The notes below the pieces were generated by a model. It was not told the DNA's origin and ran no database searches. It saw only the letters and a list, made by a program, of their open reading frames with translations. The translations under genes were made by a program, and so were the position numbers. Shown here one piece after another: positions 41,795 to 52,240 of a stretch of DNA of 64,000 bases (positions are counted from its first letter, which is position 1; each line of letters begins with the position of its first letter). The stretch covers positions 491,995 to 555,994 of the forward strand of contig WBMV01007707.1 in assembly GCA_013396655.1 (NCBI GenBank), read 5' to 3'. The DNA is from Campylorhamphus procurvoides (lineage: Eukaryota > Chordata > Aves > Passeriformes > Dendrocolaptidae).

Positions 41795-41930
41795 AAAAAA
41801 AAAAAAAAAAAAAACGAAAAAGCCCCAACCAACCAAGCAAAAAAAAAAAAAAAAAAAACAACACAAAAAAAAAAAAAAAAAAAACAAACAAAAAACCAAC
41901 CAACCAAAAAAAATAACAAAAGAACAAAGG
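41795..41930. repeat. A-rich low-complexity tract in CAMK4 GC-AG intron
   Basis: An A20 run at 41795-41814 is followed by CCCCAACCAACCAAG, further long A runs and CCAACCAACC. The overlapping Phe-rich open frames on the - strand are artefacts of the homopolymers. Run lengths may be unreliable. Confidence 0.9.
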
Positions 41931-42368
41931 AGAAACCCAAGTAGTACATATTTTAATTGTTGGGGGTTTAGTAGGAATAATATGAAATTATCCTCTTTCC
42001 CAAAATACAAGTCCAGAGGCAGACTTTCTGTATGTAAGGACATATTTTTATTAAATAACTCTAAAGGTCTCAGTCATAATTTTGTTTTTCATAGGCTGTG
42101 TTGAATTTGTTTCATAAACATCCATGTGACTTGTAAGAGTAAATTACACTAAAAGTATCTTTACAGGCCATTGAGTGGCCTGTTCTTGTGACCAGTTGAC
42201 CTGAGTCTTCTCACCACTAATGTGGCTGTCTGTGATTTTGTCTTTAAGAGGTCTGGACTCTCACTTTGAAAATTCTTGGCATTTCTATTGGCTTATGCCT
42301 TGTACTTGTTCTTTATAGTCTGTATTTGTTGATCCTTTTTATTGACAATGTAGTCTGTTTTTCATTAG

Positions 42369-42421
42369 TATTTTCTTTTTTTCCTTTTTTTTCTTTTTGT
42401 TTCTTTGTTTTTGTTTGTTTG
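42369..42421. repeat. T-rich low-complexity tract
   Basis: A pyrimidine-rich run of T stretches broken by CC and G lies in the same intron as the A-rich tract. Confidence 0.85.
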
Positions 42422-43160
42422 GTATGATTACCTCTCCAAAGTATCCACAAAACTTGCTATACTCCTCATCTCTTCCTGCAGACCCACTTCTGTGATGTAT
42501 AAGTAAAAAGCTAATGAAGTAAAAAATAACTTGAGTTGTCATACACGGAGATTAGAATTTCTTTACCTCACCTCTGTATGTTTGTTTTTTTCAGGCAATA
42601 AAACTCTTGGAGGCAAGGGCTAATATAACTATCTTCATGTGTGTCTTCATTCTGTGATATTTTGTGTTTCATGAAAGCCTACCCCCAGTGTGTGTGTTTT
42701 ATATGTATATACTTAGGAAGTTGCCCATATGCTCTGCACCGTTGTGCTTGGCATATGCAATAGTTCAATAGTAATAAATACTGTTTTCCTCTGTGTAATT
42801 TTCACAGAATAATCAGTGATGATACGGTTGCTATTATGGCAGAAGATGACTTTCTCTTTGCCATCTAACTTCAACATAGGAGACCTGAAGTAGTTTCTAA
42901 AAAAAAAAAAAAGGCAATCCATCATGTGCAGCTGGAAAAAAAAATTTGTATTCATGTTGTCCAACTTCTAATCTTGTGAGAGCAGAAATCTTTCAGGTCC
43001 AGTATTTCAGGTGACCTTCTAAATCTGTCCAAGCCCAGGCAGGTATGTGACTATCACAAAAACTAGATGAGGTTACAGTCCCTGAGAGGACGATGCTCAG
43101 GCTGTGGTGCTGACAGAACATGCCCTTTAAGGAATGTTTGCTTGGTCCTCTCTCTCTCAG

Positions 43161-43325
43161 GCTGCAGTAAAAGCTGTGGTGGCATCGACACGCCTTGGCA
43201 GTGCCAGCAGTCACAGCGCACACGACAGCAACAAGCCCAGCCATAACCCATCTCCTGTCCTTGGTGGCAAACCCGAAGAGAAACCCTCTCAGGAAGCAGA
43301 AGCAGCTCCAGAGGAAACGTCTTAG
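43161..43325 (+). CDS. CAMK4: CAMK4 terminal coding exon with stop codon
   Basis: This exon has 54 codons plus TAG at 43323-43325. It begins AAVKAVVASTRLGSASSH, which completes the calmodulin-binding region, and continues with a Ser/Asn/Pro-rich and then Glu-rich tail ending PEETS. The acceptor is a polypyrimidine tract ending CAG at 43160. Mammalian CaMKIV, as I remember it, extends well over 100 residues past this point with a Glu-rich tail, whereas here only about 40 residues follow the ASS motif. The stop is therefore early relative to mammals. No convincing GT donor that would bypass it is visible. This could be the normal bird form or a splice variant. Confidence 0.9.
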   Translation, partial: AAVKAVVASTRLGSASSHSAHDSNKPSHNPSPVLGGKPEEKPSQEAEAAPEETS

Positions 43326-44491
43326 GTCAATGTTCTTCCTTGTTTCAGCAGAGATCTGTCATTTCATACACCAGCTCACTTGTCATTCAGCAAGAGAGAT
43401 TCGTAAGCTTGGCCTCTCTGGTTCTGCTTTGGGGTGCCAAATGCTCTGGCTGGTGATCCTACCTTCAATGCATGTGACTGCTTATGAAAATAGTAAACTG
43501 TTCCATAAGGCATGTCATGGAAACAGTGTAATTTGCAGTAATACCGGCAGGTGAAAACATGGGGATGAATAACTACCTACCATAATGTGTATACTTCATA
43601 TTCATCTATCTAGTGTTTCTGGATGGCATTTGAAACAAAATGCTGTTTCATTTAGTTTTATGGATGTAGTTGTCTTATCTGTGTTGTGAGTTTCTTTGAA
43701 CTGTTTGCTTCCAGATTCATAGTCCTTAAGAAGACAAACTGGAAGGAAATAACAAACCAATGCTTTTAAAACTGATGTATGAAATAATGCTTTTTATCTG
43801 TAAAATTGAAAAAGTATTTGGGGATTTACATGCAAAAAACATTCCACTACTTCTGGGAAGAAATTGAAATGTTAGTTCCACTGGGTGTGAAAATGTACAT
43901 TGCTCAAGCTTGCATTGAGAATGCCTTATTCAGATTTTTCCTGTTTATATACAGTATTTTAATAACAACCAAAATTACTCAGATTTCTGCCATTTCATTC
44001 TGTAGTAAAGTGTTAACGAAACAAAACGATAGACTAAGGATTAGAGTAGATGCAAATTTTTGACATACCATTATATTTATTCATTATTTTCTAAACTGTG
44101 CACCTAGAAGACTTTTATAGGACCTAAGGGAGTAATCTGCAATTAAATATGTTGTAAATGCTTAAAGGAAGCTATTCTAAAACTTACCGATTTTGCTTTG
44201 AGGAAACACTCTTACACAAGGTCTGTGAGCAAGTCATATAATCTAGTTGGTTCCTGGGTAGTTTAATCCCATGAGTAACCAGTTTCCATTTGTCAGCATA
44301 GTTGGTCCTTATTTTCCTAACAAAGGATCCCTCCTACATGCAAAGTGATCCAGTAGCACAGATCTTGCATCCATCCAGAGCTCCTGTCACTTAAGTTATC
44401 AGCTGTGTGCATCAATCAGCTTGCAAAAGTAGAGTCATGCTCTTGAGCTATATTGATGGTTTTTGCCGAACGTAATTGATAGGAACTGAAA

Positions 44492-44497
44492 AATAAA
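44492..44497 (+). other. candidate CAMK4 poly(A) signal AATAAA
   Basis: A canonical hexamer lies about 1.17 kb after the stop codon and is followed within about 30 bases by a T-rich stretch. It is a plausible proximal cleavage signal. Confidence 0.4.
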
Positions 44498-44758
44498 AGT
44501 GCATTAGGATGTATGACCATTTTTACTTCTTGTCTCTGACAGCATGGGTCTGTCAGAAGGATTTATTACAGAAATGGCAAAAAGAACCTGATGCACAACA
44601 GTGTCATTCCTGCTTATTAAACTTTTTAGTACTGATAGTTACCTAACATCCTTATACACTCAACATTCCTCCTTTTCTTTCATTGTTTTTATGTTATGTT
44701 AGGCCTTGCACAACTTGCCTTGAAAAAAATGTATCAGCTACTGAAAAACCAACACTTT

Positions 44759-44764
44759 AATAAA
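44759..44764 (+). other. candidate CAMK4 poly(A) signal AATAAA
   Basis: This is the second canonical hexamer downstream of the CAMK4 stop, in AT-rich sequence. Confidence 0.3.
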
Positions 44765-44859
44765 ACACTTGGTAGCTGATTTCCTGATTAAAGTTAAAGG
44801 TAATACAATGTTATTCTTATTCATATAGTAGGTTTGATAAATGAAATGTGCTCTAGATT

Positions 44860-44869
44860 AATAAATAAA
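44860..44869 (+). other. candidate CAMK4 poly(A) signals, two overlapping AATAAA
   Basis: Two AATAAA hexamers overlap by two bases, at 44860 and 44864. I used them as the distal limit of the CAMK4 3' UTR. Confidence 0.35.
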
Positions 44870-47529
44870 GGAAGATTAAAGATACTGTCTTTACTAGGTA
44901 AGAATGCATGCTAATGAATGTATTATATTTCAGATTTTTTTAATCCATTTCATAGAACTCTTTGAAGTTGTACCAAAAGGTGTGCTGACTAAGCAGGGTT
45001 GCAATTTAAAGTAAGTGTATCCATCCTTTTTTCGAGTGGCACACTTTGAGGTCAGCTGAAACAGCTGGTGAGCGTATGGCAGATGTGTAAGGCCAACAAA
45101 GACACTTTGGCAGATTTTTCCCAATACCATAAGACTCATCACTCTGGAGAAGATGATAGGTATATCCACCTGCCTCACTTTTTGCTGTTTGTCTTTCCTC
45201 CTGAGAGGTGAGTGCAGGACAAATGCCCTTCTCAGCCACTTTGCTCCTCCCCCTGGTACTGTAGTGAAGCCACCTAAATCAGTAGGGAGGTTTGACAAGA
45301 TAAACTGGATTTCTGTAACATTTCCTCCTTCATTTGGGATGGTTGTTTCTAATCTGCAGAAGTGGAGCTGTCTGGGCAGTCATTGTGCATCTGTGACAGC
45401 TTGAGCAGAAATATCTTCATCTGAGGCATGGTTTGTTGAGCTGAAAAGTAGTCCCAGCTGATTCTTAAAAGTTATTTTTTGCTAAATTATACCATAGCTT
45501 ATCATAACTATGAACCAATGTCATCCAACAGGAGACCTTTCTGTGTCAGCGGATCTCAGAGGCAGCTTAGTTTTGTGCATAAAGGCTCTGGAACTTCAGG
45601 TGGTTTTGCTTTGTTTTCTTTTGTTATGCTCAACGTGAAACAATCAGGATGCCCGTGCTGAATGGATTTCTGGTTTGTGACCCAGTAAAGCAATGTATCT
45701 GGCTGATGTGTGACAGCACTACACAGAACAAGGAGGAGGAGCACTAGGGTATATGTATGCAGTAGAAGAGAGGAGTGCATTGGTTTTGTCCGAAAAAATC
45801 ATATCCTGGCAGCTTCTGCTGTAATTCAGACTGGGGAGTGCAACACCAGTGTCTTATTGTGGCTGAAAAATATGGACACACTTGGAAACTACTGGAGATG
45901 GACCAGTTTCACATCTGCGGTTATAAACGAGGTAGAACGTTACTGGTGCTCTTTTCTGTTGAAATTCTTTCATTCTTTTAATTAATATTTAAAGTTTTGT
46001 GGTTGGGTTTTTAATATTTAACATATTAGCAAAGTCCTTCAAGTACAAAAGGGGAAACCTTGCCATCTTTTTGAAGTATTTGAATTTAACAAAACTTTTC
46101 CTTTAAAACAGATTGTAGAACTGGCCAGTTAAAGTCTAACATCTGAGAACTCGTCTGAGGATCTGATGACTGTTAAATAGCTAATGTGGCCTTTGCACCA
46201 CAATAAGTTCAGGAAGATTGATCTCAAAATTTGAACACTTTTGCTTGCTACTTTGTGGATGACACAGTAGGTCACAGTGTATGAGCCCAGTGCTGGTTTG
46301 TTAGCTGAAGTTTGTACTTTACATTGTGCAAGCTGTAAAGAGGCAGATGTGCCATAATCAAAGTTTTGAATGCAAAAGAACACCAAGGCAAGAGTTTTTG
46401 ATAGAGGATATGCCTCAGAAGAAGGGTCCTAAGGACTCTGTCCCCACGAGTGAGAGGGGCTGTCAGGCACACATTGTGGCAAAAACTGCCCAGCATCCCT
46501 TTGCCTCAGTGAATAAAGAGAAGTCTGAAATGCTGTTTGTTACTAGAGCAGGAAAAAAGTGGAAATCGAAAAGATTTTGAAGGGGCCCAGATCAGCAGGG
46601 AGCCCCAGGCTGGGGGAGTCTCTGGCTCTCTGGCAGCCAGGCTCAATACTTCCCAAGTAAGGCATCTTCTACAACTTGCACTATAAGCAAAGAACAGACA
46701 CAGCTAGCAGTCACAGCAGAACTGAAGACACCACCACATTTTCTGCAGCCCAACAGCAGGGACAGGGAAGATGGTGCTGAAAGTTGTTAGTCTACAGCTT
46801 AGCAGAAGGACAGCACTATCTACTAAGGGGCAAATGCATCAGGAGTCTGGAAGATAAAGAGTCATTTGCAGGTAACCATGTCCCTCCACTCCTGCACATG
46901 TACTGGGGCATGTTGATATGCAGAGCACTGCAGCACAGCTCTCTGGGGTTTTCGGAGTGGCATATGAAAGCAGATCTTTTACAGTGCTGTGCACATTGCC
47001 TGCTTACGAAACGACAGAGACAATCCTCAGCACAGTGCCTTGACCCCTGGTTTGTGCAGAGGCTGGCTGTTCCTCCTGGTGAAGAACTCTGTTTTGTGTG
47101 GCTGAGCCTACCTTGTTGCTGCTGAGGTTATGAGTGCGTAACTCTTGTAGGCATGGCATTCATGTAACAAAAAATACCAGGCTGACCAAGTAAGATGCAC
47201 AATTAAACCTAGAGCACAGTGGCAGTGATGCACATGGGTCCTAAGGTAAAGGACTAAAGGTAAACAAAGGGACAGGGTAGAACATCCTTAAAGTTCCTTT
47301 ATAAAACAATAATAAAGAATGTCCTTTCTTCCCTTACAGAATAATTTCAGGTAGAACATAAAACTATGGTAGTGAAAGTTCATTCTGCTTTTGTATAAAG
47401 AATTTAACTCCTCTAACAAGCCCCTGCACAATACCATGTTTCTCAGAACAAAAAGCACTAGCTATGTTGCAAAATAAGAAGTAAAAAGGAATGAAAAGGA
47501 AAAAAATAGGAATAAAATATTTCCCTAGT

Positions 47530-47990
47530 CTAGACACGGAGCTCCTGGAGCAGGGCTGGCAGAGGGCTACAAAGGTGACAAAGGACAGAAGCATCTCTCT
47601 TATGAGAAAAAGCTGAGGGAGCCGAGCCTTGAGAACTGACAACTAAGAGGGGACTTCATCAATGTATACAAGAATCTGAAAGGAAGGTGTCAAAAAGCTG
47701 GAGCCAGGTTCTTAGTGGTGCCAACCCATAGGACAAGAGGCAGCAGGCAGAAACTTGTGCACACGGAGTTTCCTGAATATGAGGAAGAGCTTTACTATGT
47801 GGCTGACTGAGCACTGGAAGAGACTGCCCAGAAAAGGTGGTGAGTCTCCTGTCCTTGAGATACTTTAGAACCATATGGGTGCAATCCTGTGCAATGTGCT
47901 TTAGGAAACTTGGCTTGAGCAGGGAGGTTCAACCACATGACCCCACTAGTGGTCCCTTCCAACCTTACCCATTCTGTGATTCCATGATCT
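47530..47990 (+). mobile_element. CR1 LINE 3' fragment
   Basis: The sequence is a sense-orientation CR1 3' portion. It reads GGAGCTCCTGGAGCAGGGCT, GAAAAAGCTGAGGGAGCC, AGGACAAGAGGCAGCAGGCA, GGAAGAGACTGCCCAGAAAA, TGGTCCCTTCCAACCTTACC and finally ATTCTGTGATTCCATGATC. The frame is broken. Its right part is copied again at 48114-48374 as part of the larger duplication. Confidence 0.9.
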
Positions 47991-48112
47991 TAGTTTCAGA
48001 ACATGCATGGGCTTTTACTGGTAAGATTCTACAGACTCTCCACATAAGCAAAATTTTGCTTTATACCTGGGACATAAAACTTCTGGCCAGAGTCATTCAG
48101 TGAAGATTGCTA
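47730..48112 (+). repeat. 383-bp direct repeat, copy 1
   Basis: The sequence from AGGACAAGAGGCAGCAGGCA to GTGAAGATTGCTA recurs at an offset of exactly 384 bases. The 383 bases appear identical, and the 88-codon frames inside both copies translate identically. It includes CR1 sequence and about 120 bp of non-CR1 flank. Confidence 0.95.
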
Positions 48113-48113
48113 N
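48113..48113. other. single ambiguous base (N) between the two repeat copies
   Basis: This is the only N I noticed in the window, and it sits exactly at the junction of the duplicated blocks. That suggests an unmerged contig join. Confidence 0.95.
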
Positions 48114-48496
48114 AGGACAAGAGGCAGCAGGCAGAAACTTGTGCACACGGAGTTTCCTGAATATGAGGAAGAGCTTTACTATGTGGCTGACTGAGCACTG
48201 GAAGAGACTGCCCAGAAAAGGTGGTGAGTCTCCTGTCCTTGAGATACTTTAGAACCATATGGGTGCAATCCTGTGCAATGTGCTTTAGGAAACTTGGCTT
48301 GAGCAGGGAGGTTCAACCACATGACCCCACTAGTGGTCCCTTCCAACCTTACCCATTCTGTGATTCCATGATCTTAGTTTCAGAACATGCATGGGCTTTT
48401 ACTGGTAAGATTCTACAGACTCTCCACATAAGCAAAATTTTGCTTTATACCTGGGACATAAAACTTCTGGCCAGAGTCATTCAGTGAAGATTGCTA
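48114..48496 (+). repeat. 383-bp direct repeat, copy 2
   Basis: This is an exact copy of 47730-48112, after which the sequence continues into unique DNA (GTGGGTCACTGAAGAG). It probably duplicates copy 1 artificially. Confidence 0.95.
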
Positions 48497-51400
48497 GTGG
48501 GTCACTGAAGAGCATCCCTTGGAGTGTGAATCCTCTAAACAGTATAAGGACAGAACAATATACATGCACATAACTAAAAATCCAGCTAACACACACACAA
48601 AAAAGCCCTTGAATTACATCATCTTCTACCCTCCAGAGTGAAACAGAGATGAAGAATGCAGTCGTGAACTTAGTCATTCTTGGAAGGCATTTGAATGTTG
48701 TGGGAATAGACATAGTAGAGCAGGAGAAATACAAAGGAATAGTCAAAGTGGCCCCATTCTGAACTTAGCACATTAAAATGTGAATAAGTACATGCACACA
48801 CAAATATATGAATTTATCAAAAGAGAGGCAGAGACTCCTAACAGTCTGTAAGAGCCATGTTTGTATTAACAGTTGCAGTAACCTTTTAAGCCATCTTTTG
48901 TCCTTTGCCAGCATTACTCAGCAGGAACTGAAACTATAATGATCAATAGTCCCATATACATGGATCATCACTGGTTGAAATTCAGTATCAGAGTATGAAA
49001 GATAATAAATACAGTGGTACAGAGTTTTTCTCACCTCTGGCTCCTTCCAAGGCACAGCTGAGAAAAAGATTGCTCCAGTGCCCTTGTCCATTTGCATGCT
49101 CAGTACGTGGGTTGGAGTGGGGCAACAACACAAGCACAGCATTTTGTGATGAGTTAGGGTTTCTCTAGATGGCACCAGAGGCCCCCTGCCCAGCAGTTCT
49201 CCATCCACAGCATGTGTGACAGAACTGACAATCTGGTCCTTAATTTGTGTGTCAGGAAGATGTTCACTGGCCACGGTGTATTAAGCAGCATGTGTTTGCC
49301 CCTATAAATTGCACAGAGCTTGTCTCACAGATACTTCTTTCTGTCTGCCTGAGAAATTGCAGCACTCTAGTTTTATATGATACATGAAGAGCAAAGTTTA
49401 AAAGAAAGGGATCATTTTTTTCCCCTATTTGAAACTCTGGCTTCAAGAGCAAGTGTTAACATGCATTCATGGCCAAATGGCTTCTTGTTATTCTTCCCCT
49501 TTGTGCTTCCTCTTTTTTTTTCCTGGCCCTGGACCCCATGGGGCACTCAGAAAATGCTGCCAGGAAGAGGGTAAAGAGACATCTGATTCTTGGCAGATTT
49601 CGCCTTTTCTGCCTTGACAAATCTGCTGTTGCCTTTGGTTCCATCAGATGGTTTCACTCCCGCTCTTGGGTTCCCAAAAGGGTTTTCTTGGCCAAGTATT
49701 CTCTGTGAGCCACCCCTGGTGTGATTTATCATTGCCAGTTAGTAGCGAGGGAGAGGTGTTTCTACTTTCCATTTCCTAAACTCACGCTATTTTCTGATTC
49801 CTTCAGTTTCCTTTCTCAAGAGCCTATACCTGCCTGACAGAAATATCTCAGTGGTGTGTAGCAAATGTCAGAAAGAAACAGAAAATATTTCAGCTTCTTG
49901 GTTTAGTTTTCCAGTGGAAGAAGAAAGCACATGGACTGTTGTGGGAGCTGTTAATATTCGGGGTGAGGGGCTCAGAGTAAGAACAGCACCATGCCATGTT
50001 CTGCTCGTCAGCACCAGGAAGCTCCTTTGTCAACAGCACCATTTTCCTTTTGTGAAAAAGATGTTTAGGTCAATCCAAAGGAACACATCAGGCTTAGGAA
50101 ATCTGAAAAATACCACATGTGCTATGACCAGTGATCTTAATATCACTTAATACCAGTAGATCTACTTGTTATCATATTTTATGCAGCATTGCCGTTTACA
50201 GTGTTGGCAGAAGAAACAAGTCAGTTCAGAACACTTGGTCCCATTTCTTGCCTGGAACTGTAAATAATGATCTGCTTTTTAGTACAAAACTCTGTGGAGC
50301 CAATCATTGTATCTGCATACGTACACACAGGGAAAGTCTAACAAAGAGAAAACAGACTAATTCTTATCACTGTGTTGGGTGGATCTGGGATGGTTCTTCT
50401 AATTGAAATTACTATGTCAAATGGCTCGAAGCAGATATTCTGGTAACCCAAAAGCTGAGGACAAGCCACTGTGTGTGATTTACGGCTGCAAATGGCATGT
50501 GATCTGTCCCAGAGACAATATGCTCTAGTAGCCACCAAGTCATGTTTATTCATCCACAGAACTATGTGTAGCGGTTTGCATCATCGTATCAGTGCTCATG
50601 GTGGTGGTATTTACAAATGCTAACTTTACATGAAGGAACACAACATCACAAGTCCCCAAGTAACACCGAACAATAAATGCCACAACAAAAACGCCAGAGA
50701 ACTTTGCTACTGAACACACCAAAGAGAGCTCCTTCTTTCCTTTTTATGTCAACAAGGAATAAAGTAAAAAGTGTCTCTAAGTATTTCTTCCAAGGTCTCA
50801 GTTTCCTTGGTTTCTCTTATTTTCCAGACTTCCCCACCAGACATCTTTATGAAAGTAGTGCAAATGTATCCAGTGGCAGCTTCCTCCACATGGACAATCC
50901 TCACCACTGACCCAACTTTTAATTTGTCAGACATCAAAGTTTCATTGTTTGTACCATTAATATGGCACCCAGTCCCTTCCTCAGCTTATTATGGGGCCTG
51001 AAGTAGTCCTTTATAGAAGAGTTTGTCGAGAAAGATTTCATGAAACTAAGCAAATAGAGTGTATGTATATTGAGAAAAAAAAATCTTTGAAGGATTTCCT
51101 AAACCCCTACTGCAGCAGTGTCCTCTCTGAGAAGTATTTTCCTTGAGAATAACAGTGATCCATGGGACCATACAGAGCATCCAAAGCTGATGCCACCACC
51201 ACATTACTGCTCACAGTGTAGTGGTAGTGCCTTGTTTGCTCTGCTCAAATCTTTACCATCTTGGTTGCAGGGAAACAGTAATTGCAAAGGAAGAGATTTT
51301 TTACTGAAACTAGTTAGAAACAAGAACATTTGAAACTACTAGCTGCTGAGAGCTAACCCAAGCTGTGGTTTTGTGCTGTTATGCACGACAGGAACCACTT

Positions 51401-51640
51401 CCTTGTTCACATCACATCCTTGTGAGATGTCATGCTAATGCTTCTGATTAAATAGCAGAAATTTTATTTAATGTTTCATAAGGGAATACTGTTTTGGGGC
51501 TTGGTTGTTTTGTTTTGTTCTGCTTTGTTTTTCAGAATACATGGTGTTGAGAGGCCTATGCTCGTGAGAAAATTACCTCTGAAATGATTAGGTGCTCAGG
51601 GAGAAGGAAGGATGGAGAGGTGGAGGATGAACCCTAGTCA

Positions 51641-51730
51641 TAGGACCATAGAATCATTTAGGTTGGAAAAGACCTTTAAGACCATTGAGCCCAACTGTTA
51701 ACCCAGCACTGCCAAGTCCACCACTAGTAG
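51641..51730 (-). mobile_element. CR1 LINE 3'-end fragment, antisense
   Basis: TAGGACCATAGAATCATTTA is followed by GGTTGGAAAAGACCTTTAAG and ACCATTGAGCCCAACTGTTA, the reverse complement of a CR1 3' terminus. It is a short 5'-truncated copy. Confidence 0.88.
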
Positions 51731-52216
51731 GATGGTCTTGCAAAACAGCATTGGTGGCCGGTCCAGCTTGTGAGGGAGTGGGAGGAGGGGAAGAATCACT
51801 GGGAGAAGAAGTTTGTTGGTCCCACAGAGCTAAACCACCATGCCCTTGCAAGCCCAGGAGGTATCAAGCAGAGGCTGGCTGGCTGCTCCACACCCACAGT
51901 AAGGAGCTCATCAGCTTAAGCTGGTTTTAACCAGAAGAAATGTGAGATGTTAAGGGCTTGTATCTGGCTTGGCCTTCGTTTGGAGGCTCCTGGCAGCTCC
52001 TGGCTGGGTGAGGACCAGACCATAAGCAGGGAATTTTGTGATTCTGTTAATTCAAGAATAGTATATGCTGCATGGTTAGGGAATGTGCTGATGCTTCCAA
52101 GACAGACAAATGGTGCTATTGACTAGTAACACAAAGTATTTTATAAGCCTGTTACAGAAGCTCATTGATCTCAGAGCAGTGGCGGCTGGACTCTTGTTAA
52201 TAACAATGAAAAATGT

Positions 52217-52240
52217 TATATATATGTGTATATATATATA
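52217..52240. repeat. TA/TG microsatellite
   Basis: Alternating TATATA is interrupted by one GTG. Confidence 0.9.

Larger units (their letters stand above)
40699..43160 (+). other. CAMK4: CAMK4 GC-AG intron, 2.46 kb, with long A-rich tract
   Basis: This intron interrupts the calmodulin-binding segment. Its 5' end is GCAAGT preceded by AAG, the strong consensus of GC-type donors. Its 3' end is an uninterrupted pyrimidine tract ending TCTCTCAG at 43160. Inside are a polypyrimidine stretch near 40968-41020, an A/C-rich tract at 41795-41930 and a T-rich tract at 42369-42421. In rodents the calspermin transcript starts inside CAMK4 near its 3' end. I looked for a CRE-like TGACGTCA box here and did not see one. 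Confidence 0.85.
43326..44870 (+). other. CAMK4: CAMK4 3' untranslated region (extent uncertain)
   Basis: This AT-rich sequence follows the CAMK4 stop and contains no recognisable repeat. Three AATAAA clusters lie downstream (44492, 44759, 44860-44869). The end shown is the last of these, so the UTR length is an inference. Transcript data would be needed to choose among them. Confidence 0.45.

Noticed and set aside
41719..42043. Phe-rich frames on the - strand that look like hydrophobic membrane proteins
   Set aside because: They are translations of A-homopolymer tracts.
40699..43160. Calspermin-type internal promoter in the last CAMK4 intron
   Set aside because: I saw no CRE-like TGACGTCA element or other promoter signature. 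The mammalian calspermin arrangement cannot be supported here.
47837..48487. Two identical 88-codon frames, considered as a tandem gene pair
   Set aside because: They lie in CR1 3' sequence, and their identity is due to the N-separated duplication.
48918..49274. 118-codon open frame on the - strand in the intergenic region
   Set aside because: No domain, repeat or homologue recognised, and no splice or promoter context.
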